64,000 nucleotides of DNA from Modestobacter sp. VKM Ac-2984 (GTDB lineage: Bacteria; Actinomycetota; Actinomycetes; Mycobacteriales; Geodermatophilaceae): assembly GCF_026967985.1 (NCBI RefSeq), contig NZ_JAPVBJ010000004.1:248001-312000 (forward strand), in the 5' to 3' direction. A program made the position numbers and the translations under genes. The notes beneath the pieces are model-generated. The model was not told where the DNA came from. It worked only from the letters and a program-made list of their open reading frames with translations, and made no database searches. How positions within the stretch are numbered: the stretch's first letter is position 1; each line of letters starts with the position of its first letter. Below, piece after piece: positions 31,586 through 40,077 of this stretch.

Positions 31586-31657
31586 TGGGGTATGGGGTAA
31601 TTGGCAGCCCGACGGTTTCTGGTTCCGTTAGTCTAGGTTCGAGTCCTGGTACCCCAG
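31586..31657 (+). tRNA. tRNA-Gln (CTG)
   Basis: 72-nt cloverleaf. The acceptor stem TGGGGTA pairs with TACCCCA, with discriminator G. The anticodon loop is TTCTGGT-like, with anticodon CTG, and the T arm has GGTTCGAGTCC. The CCA end is not encoded. TATTGT at 31545-31550 may be its -10 region. Confidence 0.93.
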
Positions 31658-31701
31658 CGAGGAGCACAGCTCCTCAGCACGACCGCACCACAGCACCACC
31701 T

Positions 31702-31774
31702 GGCCCCGTCGTCTAGCGGCCCAGGACGCCGCCCTCTCACGGCGGTAGCGAGGGTTCGAATCCCTTCGGGGCTA
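31702..31774 (+). tRNA. tRNA-Glu (CTC), copy 1
   Basis: 73-nt cloverleaf. Acceptor GGCCCCG pairs with CGGGGCT, discriminator A. The anticodon stem CCGCC/GGCGG encloses the loop CTCTCAC with anticodon CTC. T arm GGGTTCGAATCCC. No encoded CCA. Identical in sequence to the second copy 221 bp downstream. Confidence 0.95.
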
Positions 31775-31782
31775 CACCTGGC

Positions 31783-31814
31783 AGAGCCCCCGACCCACCC
31801 GGGTCGGGGGCTCT
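31783..31814 (+). terminator. Terminator after tRNA-Glu copy 1
   Basis: A perfect 14-bp stem beginning AGAGCCCCCGACCC around a 4-nt ACCC loop, 8 nt after the tRNA. Confidence 0.85.
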
Positions 31815-31922
31815 CGTCGTCTCTGCGCACTCCCCGGGCCGGGGCCTGGGCCCGGCGGCGCCACCGGGAGGGGTCTCGCGAGGGCGGTCGGACCGTCTGG
31901 CAGAATCGGCGCCGCAGCACCT

Positions 31923-31995
31923 GGCCCCGTCGTCTAGCGGCCCAGGACGCCGCCCTCTCACGGCGGTAGCGAGGGTTCGAATCCCTTCGGGGCTA
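31923..31995 (+). tRNA. tRNA-Glu (CTC), copy 2
   Basis: 73 nt, identical to the copy at 31702, including anticodon CTC and the absence of encoded CCA. It is part of the duplicated 122-bp unit. Confidence 0.95.
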
Positions 31996-32004
31996 CACCT
32001 GGCG

Positions 32005-32034
32005 GAGCCCCCGACCCACCCGGGTCGGGGGCTC
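32005..32034 (+). terminator. Terminator after tRNA-Glu copy 2
   Basis: A 13-bp stem beginning GAGCCCCCGACCC around the same ACCC loop; the outermost pair of copy 1 is lost through the single A to G difference. Confidence 0.85.
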
Positions 32035-32072
32035 TCGTCATCCCAGGGTGAGGCACCGCCCTGAGGCTGGCC

Positions 32073-32876
32073 TCAGGTGGACAGCAGCTCGCCGTCGGCC
32101 GGCACGCCGTCGCGCCCGTCGGCGGCTCCGGCCCGGAAGGCCATCGGCAGGCCGACGGCCCCGGCCAGCCCCGCGGAGTCGCAGAGCTGGACGTGCAGGT
32201 GCGGTTCGCTGCTGTTCCCCGAGTTGCCGCACTCGGCGAGCTGCTGCCCGGCGGTCACCCGGTCGCCGGGGCGCACCCGGGCCGAGCCCCGTCGCAGGTG
32301 GACCAGGGCCGCGTGTGCACCGTCGTCGGCGCGGACGACGACGTGGTTGCCGGCCAGCCAACGGGTGCCGCCGACCTGTCGGACGAAGCCCTCGACGACC
32401 AGCAGGTACAGGATCGACAGCCAGCCGCTGCGGGCCCGGTGGTCGCGTCGCCGCTGGTGCACGCGGACCACCACGCCCTCGACCGGGCTCAGCACCGGCT
32501 GCCCGAAGGCCGCGTACTCGCCGGGCCGGCGCCACTGCCCGCCGGACCCGAACTCCGGGCGGCCGCCGCCGGGCGGGTCCAGCACCAGGTCGACGGCGTA
32601 GGTCTGGCCGAGGCCGTTGACCCCGTGCGAGGGGACCTTCGTGGCAGGGGAGTTCAGTGCTCGCCAGGGGCCGCACACCGGCGGCTCGACGACCCGCACC
32701 GGGGCCGCGGGCGGCGTCACCCGGTCGAGCAGGCCGGACCCGACCAGGACGACGACGCCGGCCAGCGCACTCCAGGGCAGGAGACCGGCGACGTCGGCCA
32801 GGATCAGCAGCACGCCCAGGGCGGGCAGCGGCGGGCGGGAGCGGGCCACCAGCCGGCGGGCGGTCGCGCCGGTCAC
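32073..32876 (-). CDS. Membrane-anchored M23-family metallopeptidase
   Basis: Predicted peptidoglycan endopeptidase-like protein, 267 aa. Two hydrophobic helices (about 18-52) anchor it. The M23 domain follows, with YAVDLVLD near 110, FGQPVLSPVEGVV, LVHLRRGSARVRPGDRV and the zinc motif HLHVQ late in the domain. The first zinc ligand region is divergent (no HxGxD), so catalytic competence is not certain. The GTG start overlaps the upstream regulator's stop (GTGA), so the pair is co-translated. Confidence 0.8.
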   Translation of the reverse strand: MTGATARRLVARSRPPLPALGVLLILADVAGLLPWSALAGVVVLVGSGLLDRVTPPAAPVRVVEPPVCGPWRALNSPATKVPSHGVNGLGQTYAVDLVLDPPGGGRPEFGSGGQWRRPGEYAAFGQPVLSPVEGVVVRVHQRRRDHRARSGWLSILYLLVVEGFVRQVGGTRWLAGNHVVVRADDGAHAALVHLRRGSARVRPGDRVTAGQQLAECGNSGNSSEPHLHVQLCDSAGLAGAVGLPMAFRAGAADGRDGVPADGELLST

Positions 32877-33388
32877 GGGGCCACCGCCGCCAGGACGACG
32901 AGCAGCGGGACGACCCGCTCCGCCGGCACGCCGTAGCTGCCCCGGCCGGCCGTGCGCAGCCAGCCGGTGGCGGTCAGCTGGCGCAGGTGGTGGTGCAGCT
33001 GGCCGGTGGTGCCCAGCCCGTCGAGTGCGGCCAGCGCGGCGGTGGTGGTGTGCCCGCCCAGCACCTCCCGGAGCAGCCGGAGCCGGACAGGGTGGGCGAG
33101 CGCCGACAGGGCGGCGGCGAGGGTCTCGTCGTCGGGCCCCGCGGTGCGCAGCTCCTCGGCGTCGTGCGTCCGCTGCCAGGCGTACTCCTCGCCGCCGGGC
33201 AGGCGGACCTGGCCGCCGTAGGCGATCGCACCGCCCGGCAGCTCGGCCGCCTCGGCGGCCAGTGCCTGCAGCAACCAGAACCGCTCCGGTGTCGGGGGAC
33301 CGGGTGGGCGGTCGGTCGGCGGGTGGCCCAGCCGTTCCTCGATCGCCGCGAGCCGTTCCTCGATCCGGGTCAGCCGTGCGTCGTCCAC
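32873..33388 (-). CDS. ArsR-like winged-helix regulator
   Basis: 171 aa. Residues 1-25 form a charged coiled helix (RIEERLAAIEERLG), followed by a linker and a region of about 50 residues. The C-terminal winged HTH is ArsR-like (ALSALAHPVRLRLLREVLGGHTTTAALAAL, then LHHHLRQLTATGWL). No metal-binding Cys is seen, so metal sensing is unlikely. The GTG start sits 7 nt after TATCAT. Coupled to the membrane M23 protein, which it presumably controls. Confidence 0.82.
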   Translation of the reverse strand: MDDARLTRIEERLAAIEERLGHPPTDRPPGPPTPERFWLLQALAAEAAELPGGAIAYGGQVRLPGGEEYAWQRTHDAEELRTAGPDDETLAAALSALAHPVRLRLLREVLGGHTTTAALAALDGLGTTGQLHHHLRQLTATGWLRTAGRGSYGVPAERVVPLLVVLAAVAP

Positions 33389-33395
33389 CCGTCCG

Positions 33396-33424
33396 ATGAT
33401 ACGTAACTACGTACCAACGAACAA
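33396..33424 (-). promoter_or_regulatory. Promoter and operator of the ArsR-M23 pair
   Basis: On the reverse strand TTGTTC and TATCAT are separated by 17 nt, and the -10 ends 7 nt before the GTG, a leaderless layout. The spacer carries two TACGTA hexamers 2 nt apart (33400-33413), a probable autoregulatory operator because a bound dimer would block the polymerase. Confidence 0.65.
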
Positions 33425-33429
33425 TCGAG

Positions 33430-34131
33430 TCAGCGGGCGGCGCGGGAGATCGCCACGGCGGCGTCCAGGACGGCGGCGACCACCTCGGTGCTGGGGCGGC
33501 GGCCCAGCCGCTCGACCGGCCCGGAGATCGAGACGGCCCCCAGGACGCCGCCGGTGCTGTCGCGCACCGGGGCGGACAGCGAGGCAACCCCGGCCTCCCG
33601 CTCGGCGACGCTGTGCGCCCAGCCGCGGCGGCGGACGTCGAGCAGGGTGCGGGCGGTGAAGCTGGCCGCCGGCAGCAGGGCGGTGACCTCCTCGGCGGGG
33701 GAGAAGGCCAGGAGCACGTGCGCCGCGGACCCGGCGGTCAGGGGGAGGCGTGCGCCCAGGGGCACGGTGTCGCGGAGCCCGCTGGCGCGCTCGGCGACGG
33801 CGATGCACACCCGGCTGCCGCCGTCCCGGACGTAGAACTGGGCGCTCTCACCCGTGCTGTCGCGCAGCACCGCCAGGTGTCGACCAGCGAGGTCGCCGAG
33901 GTCGACACCGCCCCGCCCGAGCTCGGCCAGCGCCGGGCCGGGGGCCCAGGTCCCGGTGTCGGTCCGCCGCAGCAGCCGGTGTGCTTCCAGCGCCGTGGCG
34001 AGCCGGTGCGCGGTCGCCCGCGGCAGCTCGGTGCGGGCCACCAGCTCCGCGAGGCTGGCCGGCTCGGCCGAGACCGCGCGGAGGATGGCCACGGCTTTGT
34101 CCAGGACCGCGACGGGGTTAGGCTGTCCCAC
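33430..34131 (-). CDS. ndgR: IclR-type regulator of leuCD (NdgR/LtbR-like)
   Basis: 233-aa IclR-family factor: HTH LAELVARTELPRATAHRLATALEAHRLL, then the ligand domain with GESAQFYVRDGGSRVCIAVAE (pos. ~87-108). In Streptomyces (NdgR) and Corynebacterium (LtbR) the orthologue is encoded divergently from leuCD and represses it according to amino acid supply; the same arrangement is seen here, 49 bp from leuC. The GTG start (VGQPNPVAVLDKAVAIL) matches the family N-terminus; an upstream ATG at 34167 would overlap the candidate operator. Confidence 0.87.
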   Translation of the reverse strand: MGQPNPVAVLDKAVAILRAVSAEPASLAELVARTELPRATAHRLATALEAHRLLRRTDTGTWAPGPALAELGRGGVDLGDLAGRHLAVLRDSTGESAQFYVRDGGSRVCIAVAERASGLRDTVPLGARLPLTAGSAAHVLLAFSPAEEVTALLPAASFTARTLLDVRRRGWAHSVAEREAGVASLSAPVRDSTGGVLGAVSISGPVERLGRRPSTEVVAAVLDAAVAISRAAR

Positions 34132-34140
34132 GCAGCAATA

Positions 34141-34160
34141 CTCGCATCCCAACATGTGAG
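34141..34160. promoter_or_regulatory. Candidate NdgR operator in the ndgR/leuC gap
   Basis: Imperfect inverted repeat CTCGCAT-CCCAAC-ATGTGAG, six of seven arm positions paired, centred in the divergent promoter region 21 nt before the leuC start. Confidence 0.6.
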
Positions 34161-34180
34161 ATGGCAACGAGGAGGACCCC

Positions 34181-35605
34181 GTGGGCAGGACCCTGGCGCA
34201 GAAGGTGTACGAGCAGCACGTCGTCCGGCGGACGGCGGGAGAGCCCGATCTGCTCTACATCGACCTCCACCTCGTGCACGAGGTGACCAGCCCGCAGGCC
34301 TTCGACGGGCTGCGGGCCGCCGGGCGCACCGTGCGCCGGCCGGACCTCACCATGGCCACCGAGGACCACAACGTCCCGACGCTGGACATCCTGTCGCCGA
34401 TCGCCGACCCGATCAGCCGGGCCCAGGTGGACGCGCTGCGGCGCAACGCCGCCGAGTTCGGCATCCGGCTGGCCCCGATGGGCGACCGCGACCAGGGCAT
34501 CGTGCACGTCATCGGCCCGCAGCTGGGCCTCACCCAGCCGGGCATGACCATTGTCTGCGGCGACAGCCACACCTCCACCCACGGCGCCTTCGGCGCGCTG
34601 GCCTTCGGCATCGGCACCAGCGAGGTCGAGCACGTGCTGGCCACCCAGACGCTGCCGCAGCTGCCGGCCAAGCAGATGGCGGTCACCGTCGACGGCGAGC
34701 TGCCCCCGGGCGTCTCGGCCAAGGACGTCATCCTCGCCGTCATCGCCCAGATCGGCACCGGCGGCGGCCAGGGGCACGTCATCGAGTACCGGGGCAGCGC
34801 GATCCGGGGGCTGTCGATGGAGGCCCGGATGACGATCTGCAACATGTCGATCGAGGCGGGCGCCCGCGCGGGGCTGATCGCCCCCGACCAGACGACGTTC
34901 GACTTCCTGCGGGGCCGCCCGCACGCCCCGCAGGGCGCTGACTGGGACGCCGCCGTCGCGCACTGGTCGACGCTCACCACCGACGACGACGCCGTCTTCG
35001 ACCACGAGGTGCACATCGACGCGGCCTCACTCACCCCCTACGTCACCTGGGGCACGAACCCGGGCCAGGGGCTGCCGATCGACGCCGCGGTGCCCGACCC
35101 GGCCACGATCGCCGACGAGAACGAGCGGCTGGCCGCCGAGTCGGCGCTGGCGTACATGGGCCTGACCGCTGGCACCCCGCTGCGCGAGATCGACGTCGAC
35201 ACCGTCTTCCTGGGGTCGTGCACCAACGGCCGGATCGAGGACCTCCGGGTCGCCGCCGCCCTGCTGAAGGGCAAGCACGTCGACGCCAGCACCCGGATGC
35301 TGGTCGTCCCCGGTTCGGTGCAGGTGAAGCTGCAGGCCGAGGCCGAGGGGCTGGACCAGGTGTTCCTCGACGCCGGCGCCGAGTGGCGGGGCGCGGGTTG
35401 CTCGATGTGCCTGGGCATGAACCCCGACCAGCTGAAGCCGGGTGAGCGCTCGGCCTCCACCAGCAACCGCAACTTCCAGGGCCGGCAGGGCAAGGGCGGG
35501 CGCACCCACCTGGTCTCCCCGGCCGTCGCCGCGGCGACCGCGCTCACCGGCCGGCTCACCGCGCCCGCCGACCTGCCCGACGCCTCGATCCCCGCGGGAG
35601 TCTGA
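34181..35605 (+). CDS. leuC: 3-isopropylmalate dehydratase large subunit
   Basis: Aconitase-family iron-sulfur subunit, 474 aa; isomerises 2- to 3-isopropylmalate in leucine synthesis. Cluster cysteines lie in GSCTNGR and [25 protein letters not shown] is the family signature. GGAGG lies 5 nt before the GTG. Pairs with leuD 5 nt downstream. Confidence 0.97.
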   Translation: MGRTLAQKVYEQHVVRRTAGEPDLLYIDLHLVHEVTSPQAFDGLRAAGRTVRRPDLTMATEDHNVPTLDILSPIADPISRAQVDALRRNAAEFGIRLAPMGDRDQGIVHVIGPQLGLTQPGMTIVCGDSHTSTHGAFGALAFGIGTSEVEHVLATQTLPQLPAKQMAVTVDGELPPGVSAKDVILAVIAQIGTGGGQGHVIEYRGSAIRGLSMEARMTICNMSIEAGARAGLIAPDQTTFDFLRGRPHAPQGADWDAAVAHWSTLTTDDDAVFDHEVHIDAASLTPYVTWGTNPGQGLPIDAAVPDPATIADENERLAAESALAYMGLTAGTPLREIDVDTVFLGSCTNGRIEDLRVAAALLKGKHVDASTRMLVVPGSVQVKLQAEAEGLDQVFLDAGAEWRGAGCSMCLGMNPDQLKPGERSASTSNRNFQGRQGKGGRTHLVSPAVAAATALTGRLTAPADLPDASIPAGV

Positions 35606-35610
35606 CCGAC

Positions 35611-36216
35611 ATGGACGCCTTCACCACGCACACCGGCACCGCCGCCCCGCTGCGGCGCAGCAACGTCGACACCGACCAGATCATCCCGGCCGAGTACCTC
35701 AAGCGGATCACCCGCACGGGGTTCGAGGACGGCCTGTTCGTCGCCTGGCGCACCAACGAGCCGGACTTCGTGCTCAACCAGCCGCAGTACGCCGGCGCCT
35801 CGATCCTGGTGGCCGGGCCGGACTTCGGCACCGGTTCCTCCCGGGAGCACGCGGTCTGGGCCCTGCTGGACGGCGGCTTCCGGGTGGTGATCAGCTCCCG
35901 GTTCGCCGACATCTTCAAGAACAACTCGACCAAGTCCGGGCTGCTCACCGTGCTGATGACCGAGCCGGACGTCGAGGCGCTGTGGGCCGCGATCGAGGCG
36001 GACCCGGCCACCCCGGTGACCGTGGACCTGCGGGCTGAGCAGGTCACCTACGGCTCGGTCACGGTGCCGTTCGAGACCGACGACTACACCCGCTGGCGGC
36101 TGCTCGAGGGGCTCGACGACGTCGGCCTCACCGAGCGGCACCTCGACGACATCACCACGTTCGAGGCGCAGCGCCCGTCCTGGCTGCCCCGCTCGCTGCC
36201 GGCGCTCCCCGCCTGA
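35611..36216 (+). CDS. leuD: 3-isopropylmalate dehydratase small subunit
   Basis: Swivel-domain partner of LeuC, 201 aa. Signatures: [35 protein letters not shown] and [15 protein letters not shown]. The ATG is 5 nt after the leuC stop, so the heterodimer is co-expressed. In mycobacteria hupB follows leuD; here a two-stem 3' element and the converging mutT1 follow directly. Confidence 0.97.
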   Translation: MDAFTTHTGTAAPLRRSNVDTDQIIPAEYLKRITRTGFEDGLFVAWRTNEPDFVLNQPQYAGASILVAGPDFGTGSSREHAVWALLDGGFRVVISSRFADIFKNNSTKSGLLTVLMTEPDVEALWAAIEADPATPVTVDLRAEQVTYGSVTVPFETDDYTRWRLLEGLDDVGLTERHLDDITTFEAQRPSWLPRSLPALPA

Positions 36217-36220
36217 CGAA

Positions 36221-36276
36221 GGACCCCCTCTCCCCCCACCCCTCGCAGGCTCGGGGCGGGCCCCTGAGAGGGGGCC
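36221..36276 (+). terminator. Two-stem 3' element, copy 2 (after leuD)
   Basis: Starts 4 nt after the leuD TGA. Outer stem GG-A-CCCCCTCTC with GAGAGGGGG-CC (bulged A). Inner stem CCCaCCCC with GGGGcGGG. Loop TCGCAGGCTC. 3' linker CCCCT. It separates converging leuD and mutT1. Confidence 0.8.
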
Positions 36277-36280
36277 TGGG

Positions 36281-37249
36281 TCAGCTCCGGCCGGCGGCGC
36301 TCGGCGTCAGCGTGCCGGCCGGGGCCGCGGGGTCGGCGCTGAAGTCGCGGTAGTAGTCGGCGACGAGGGCACCGGGCCGGCCGCCGAGCGCCCACACGCT
36401 GCCCTTGGCCGACGGCGGCCACAGCGCCCCAGCGGTGCCGTGCCACCGCACCCCGAGGGCGAGCAGCACCGCGGGGATGGCGCCGCCCTGGCTGCAGATG
36501 ACCACCGGGCCGTCCGCGTCGGCGTCGGCCAGCAGTCGGGTCACCAGCTCGACGCCGGCCTGCGGGTCGGCGTCGAACCCCTCCTCGCCCAGCTCGGGCA
36601 CCGTCCCGACGGTCATCCCGAGCTCGCGGGCCAGCGGGGCGAGGGTCTGCCCGCAGCGCACCGGCGGGGCGGCCAGCAGCCGGGTCGGCCCGAAGACCGG
36701 CAGGACGGCGGCCAGCGTCGCGGCCTGCGCGCGGCCCCGCCGGTCCAGCGGGCGCTGGTCGTCCGGGCCCTCCCAGTCCGACCGGTCGCCGGCCGAGGCG
36801 TGCCGCACCAGCAGCACCCGGGGCGACCGGGGCGCGTCGGTGCGGGCGAGGTCCTCGAGCACCGCCCGGTCGTGGCTGTGGCTGACCAGCTCGACGGCCT
36901 CGGCCACCGGCAGCCAGCGCAGCTCGTCGACCTCGTCGTTGGGGGCGAACGCCCCGCCGACGGCCTCCATGACCCAGTAGTCGACCCGCTTGGGGCCCAG
37001 CCGGTGCGCATACCGGGTCTGCACGCTGCGCCGGCCGACGGCCACCTGCAGGCCGGTCTCCTCGCCGACCTCCCGGACGGCGGCGACCAGCGGGTGCTCA
37101 CCGGCGTCCAGCTTGCCCTTGGGCAGCGACCAGTCGTCGTACTTGGGCCGGTGCACCACCGCGGTCTCGACCGCGCCGCCGTCCCCGGTGCGCCAGACCA
37201 CGCCGCCGGCGGCGGGGATCAACCGGTCGTCCTCAGCCAGCGTTCTCAC
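36281..37249 (-). CDS. mutT1: Nudix hydrolase fused to histidine phosphatase (MutT1-like)
   Basis: 322-aa two-domain protein as in mycobacterial MutT1, which hydrolyses 8-oxo-(d)GTP and related nucleotides. The Nudix box is seen as [20 protein letters not shown] at about 53-72. The histidine phosphatase domain starts [11 protein letters not shown] (RHG-type motif). The GTG start ([16 protein letters not shown]) overlaps the end of ppk1 by 17 bp, implying coupling. The neighbourhood ppk1-mutT1 is conserved in actinobacteria. Confidence 0.92.
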   Translation of the reverse strand: MRTLAEDDRLIPAAGGVVWRTGDGGAVETAVVHRPKYDDWSLPKGKLDAGEHPLVAAVREVGEETGLQVAVGRRSVQTRYAHRLGPKRVDYWVMEAVGGAFAPNDEVDELRWLPVAEAVELVSHSHDRAVLEDLARTDAPRSPRVLLVRHASAGDRSDWEGPDDQRPLDRRGRAQAATLAAVLPVFGPTRLLAAPPVRCGQTLAPLARELGMTVGTVPELGEEGFDADPQAGVELVTRLLADADADGPVVICSQGGAIPAVLLALGVRWHGTAGALWPPSAKGSVWALGGRPGALVADYYRDFSADPAAPAGTLTPSAAGRS

Positions 37250-39305
37250 CCCGTAGCGCCAGCAGCTCCTTCTGGTTGTCGCGCTCACCGGTGCGGGTCC
37301 AGGTCGCGTCGCCGGCCAGCTGCCAGCTGCGCACGTCCGGGGCCATCGCCTCGTCGAACATGCGCTTCAGCTGGCGGGCGGCCGCCGGGTCGTTGACCCG
37401 GAGCAGCACCTCGACCCGCCGGTCCAGGTTGCGGTGCATCAGGTCGGAGCTGCCCAGCCACCACTCCGGTGAACCGTCGTTGGCGAAGTTGACCACCCGG
37501 GAGTGCTCCAGGAACCGGCCGACGATCGAGCGGACCCGGATGTTCTCGCTCAGCCCGGGCACGCCGGGGCGCAGGGCGCAGATGCCGCGGATGACCAGCT
37601 CCACCGGCACTCCGGCCAGCGACGCCTCGTACAGCGCGTCGATGATCTGCTCGTCGACCAGCGAGTTCACCTTGATCCGGATGCCCGAGGGCTTGCCCTC
37701 CGCAGCGTGCCGGGCCTCGCGGCGGATCTTCTCCACCAGGCCGGTGCGGATCCCGTGCGGGGCGACCATCAGCGAGCGGTAGGTGGTCTGCCGGGAGTAG
37801 CCGGTGAGGGTGTTGAACAGGTCGGTGAGGTCCGCGCCCACCCGGGGGTCGGCGGTGAGGATGCCGAGGTCCTCGTAGATCCGGGCGGTCTTCGGGTTGT
37901 AGTTGCCGGTGCCGATGTGGCAGTACCGGCGGATGACGCCGTGCTCCATCCGGACGACCAGCGCGGTCTTGCAGTGGGTCTTCAGGCCGACCAGCCCGTA
38001 GACGACGTGGCAGCCGGCGCGCTCCAGCGAGCGGGCCCAGCTGATGTTGGCCTCCTCGTCGAACCTGGCCTTGATCTCGACCAGGACGACGACCTGCTTT
38101 CCCGCCTGCGCCGCCTCGATGAGCGCCGAGACGATCGGGGAGTCACCCGACGTGCGGTACAGCGTCTGCTTGATCGCCAGCACGTGCGGGTCGGCGGCGG
38201 CCTGCTCGATGAAGCGCTGCACGCTGGTGGCGAAGGAGTCGTAGGGGTGGTGCACCAGCACGTCCCCCTCCCGCAGCGTGGCGAACACGCTCTTGGGGGT
38301 CTCGCCCTCGCTGAGCCGGGGGTGCGTGGCCGGGACGAACGGCTCGTCCTTGAGCTCGGGCCGGTCCAGGTCGTAGAGCGCCATCAGCGACCCGAGGTCG
38401 AGCAGCCCGGGCACCGAGACGACGTCGGCCGGGCTGATCTCCAGCTCGTGCACCAGGACGTCGAGGATCTGCGGGTCCATCGTCTCGGTGACCTCCAGCC
38501 GCACGGCCGGACCGAACCGGCGCCGGGCCAGCTCCCGCTCGAGGGCCTGCAGCAGGTCCTCGTCGCGGTCCTCCTCGACCTCCAGGTCGGCGTTGCGGGT
38601 GACCCGGAACAGGTGGTGGTCGATGACGTCCAGGCCGGGGAACAGCGCGGTGAGGTGGGCCGCGATCAGGTCCTCCAGCGGGAGGAACACCGCCTCGGCG
38701 TCCGTGCTGTGCGTGCTCGCCCCGATCGGGATGAAGCGCGGCACGTTGTTGGGCACCTTGATCCGGGCGAAGCGGGGGGCGCCGGTGTCCGGGTCGCGCA
38801 CCGAGACGGCGAGGTTCAGCGAGAGCCCGCTGATGTAGGGGAAGGGGTGCGCGGGGTCGACCGCCAGGGGCGTGAGCACGGGGAAGACCTGGTCCCGGAA
38901 GTACTCCCGCAGCCGCATCGCGTCGGCCTCGGCCAGGTCCGACCAGTGGATGATCCGGATGCCCTGCTCGGCCAGCCGCGGGGCGACGTCCTTGTCGAAG
39001 ACGCTGGCGTGCCGGTGCACCAGGTCCTGGGTGCGCTCGGTGACCCGGGCCAGCTGCTCCCGGATGGTCAGGCCGTCGGGGGAGCGGACGGTCAGCCCGG
39101 TGCTCTGCCGCCGCTTCATCCCCGCGATGCGGACCATGTAGAACTCGTCGAGGTTGCTCGCGAAGATCGACAGGAACTTGACCCGCTCGAGCAACGGCAG
39201 CGCGTCGTCCTCGGCCAGCTCGAGGACCCGGGAGTTGAAGTCCAGCCACGAGAGCTCGCGATTGAGGAAGCGGTCGGCGGGCAGCGGTGGAGAGGCAGCG
39301 GGCAC
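37233..39305 (-). CDS. ppk1: Polyphosphate kinase 1
   Basis: Makes long-chain polyphosphate from ATP, 690 aa, membrane-associated. N-terminal [19 protein letters not shown] and [14 protein letters not shown] are diagnostic. The catalytic phospho-His lies in [20 protein letters not shown] at about residues 461-480. The start GTG ([14 protein letters not shown]) has CAGGAT ending 6 nt upstream. Followed by mutT1 with a 17-bp overlap. Confidence 0.97.
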   Translation of the reverse strand: MPAASPPLPADRFLNRELSWLDFNSRVLELAEDDALPLLERVKFLSIFASNLDEFYMVRIAGMKRRQSTGLTVRSPDGLTIREQLARVTERTQDLVHRHASVFDKDVAPRLAEQGIRIIHWSDLAEADAMRLREYFRDQVFPVLTPLAVDPAHPFPYISGLSLNLAVSVRDPDTGAPRFARIKVPNNVPRFIPIGASTHSTDAEAVFLPLEDLIAAHLTALFPGLDVIDHHLFRVTRNADLEVEEDRDEDLLQALERELARRRFGPAVRLEVTETMDPQILDVLVHELEISPADVVSVPGLLDLGSLMALYDLDRPELKDEPFVPATHPRLSEGETPKSVFATLREGDVLVHHPYDSFATSVQRFIEQAAADPHVLAIKQTLYRTSGDSPIVSALIEAAQAGKQVVVLVEIKARFDEEANISWARSLERAGCHVVYGLVGLKTHCKTALVVRMEHGVIRRYCHIGTGNYNPKTARIYEDLGILTADPRVGADLTDLFNTLTGYSRQTTYRSLMVAPHGIRTGLVEKIRREARHAAEGKPSGIRIKVNSLVDEQIIDALYEASLAGVPVELVIRGICALRPGVPGLSENIRVRSIVGRFLEHSRVVNFANDGSPEWWLGSSDLMHRNLDRRVEVLLRVNDPAAARQLKRMFDEAMAPDVRSWQLAGDATWTRTGERDNQKELLALRGENAG

Positions 39306-39319
39306 GGGTCGATCCTGCC

Positions 39320-39949
39320 TCACCTGGCGGTGGAGGAGAGGAACCCCGTCGTCCGGGGCCCGACCCCGAGCTGCCGGGCGGCCGCCAGGTCGGCGGGGGT
39401 GTCGACGTCCTGACGGAGCCCGGGCCAGGCCCCGGTCAGGGAGACCGCTCCGCTCCCGGTGTGGGCGGCGGCGGACCCGGGCCCGAAGCGCGGGTCGAGC
39501 TCCCCGGCGGACACGGCCAGCAGCGTCGTCCCGGTGCCCGCGGTGTCGGAGACGAAGCTGCGTGGCCGGCCGGCCGCCTCGGCCAGCGCGCCGGACAGCT
39601 CGTCGGTCCGCAGGGCGGGCAGGTCGGAGTGCAGCGCGGCCAGCGGGCCGGCGCCGGCGGCCCGGGCGACGCGGGCACCGTGCTCCACCGCGGCGTTGAG
39701 GCCGCGGCCGGGCCGGTCCTCGACCGCGCGGGCGCCCAGGCCGGTGACCACGGCCGTGGCCTGCCGGTCGTCGGTGACCACGAGCACCAGGCCGACGGCG
39801 GGGCTGGCCAGCGCCGCGGCCACGGTGTCGCCCAGCAGGGCCAGCACCAGCTCCTCGTGCACGGCCGGGGTGCCGGTGGTCAGCGGTGCCAGCCGGGTCT
39901 TCGCCGCGGCGAGCCGCTTGGCCGGGACGACGACCGACCACCGCTGCAC
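39320..39949 (-). CDS. cofC: 2-phospho-L-lactate/phosphoenolpyruvate guanylyltransferase (F420 synthesis)
   Basis: 209-aa nucleotidyltransferase (CofC/FbiD) activating the three-carbon phosphate for coenzyme F420. Seen are [18 protein letters not shown] at the N-terminus, [22 protein letters not shown] and the late [16 protein letters not shown]. Located next to ppk1 exactly as Rv2983 is in Mycobacterium. The gene lies 14 nt upstream of ppk1 on the same strand. GTG start. Confidence 0.92.
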   Translation of the reverse strand: MQRWSVVVPAKRLAAAKTRLAPLTTGTPAVHEELVLALLGDTVAAALASPAVGLVLVVTDDRQATAVVTGLGARAVEDRPGRGLNAAVEHGARVARAAGAGPLAALHSDLPALRTDELSGALAEAAGRPRSFVSDTAGTGTTLLAVSAGELDPRFGPGSAAAHTGSGAVSLTGAWPGLRQDVDTPADLAAARQLGVGPRTTGFLSSTAR

Positions 39950-40077
39950 CGGTCAAGCTCAACACACCGGGTCCGGGTGAGGTGCACGGCCGGTGGCGGG
40001 GGGCCGCTGCACCGGTCACCGGGGAAGGTGATCTGCTCCCCCCACCACAGTCCTCCGGCCCCGAGGAGCCCGCGTCG

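Larger units (their letters stand above)
31697..32039 (+). repeat. 122-bp direct duplication carrying tRNA-Glu and terminator
   Basis: Positions 31697-31818 and 31918-32039 are identical except for one base (A31783 versus G32004). Each unit holds a complete tRNA-Glu and its terminator. The 99 bp between the units is unrelated, so the promoter region of the second copy differs from that of the first. Confidence 0.9.

Noticed and set aside
32041-32076. CCTGAGG/CCTCAGG hairpin at the end of the M23 gene as an extra copy of the two-stem element
   Set aside because: It has neither the TCGCARGCTC loop nor the outer GG-A/CC stem; it is a simple short hairpin overlapping the stop codon.
39941-40018. 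15-bp direct repeat CCGCTGCACCGGTCA at 39941 and 40004 as possible insertion footprints
   Set aside because: Both copies lie on the same side of the serine hydrolase/amidohydrolase pair, so they do not bracket it; the first overlaps the cofC start codon. Possibly a regulatory repeat, but too little evidence.
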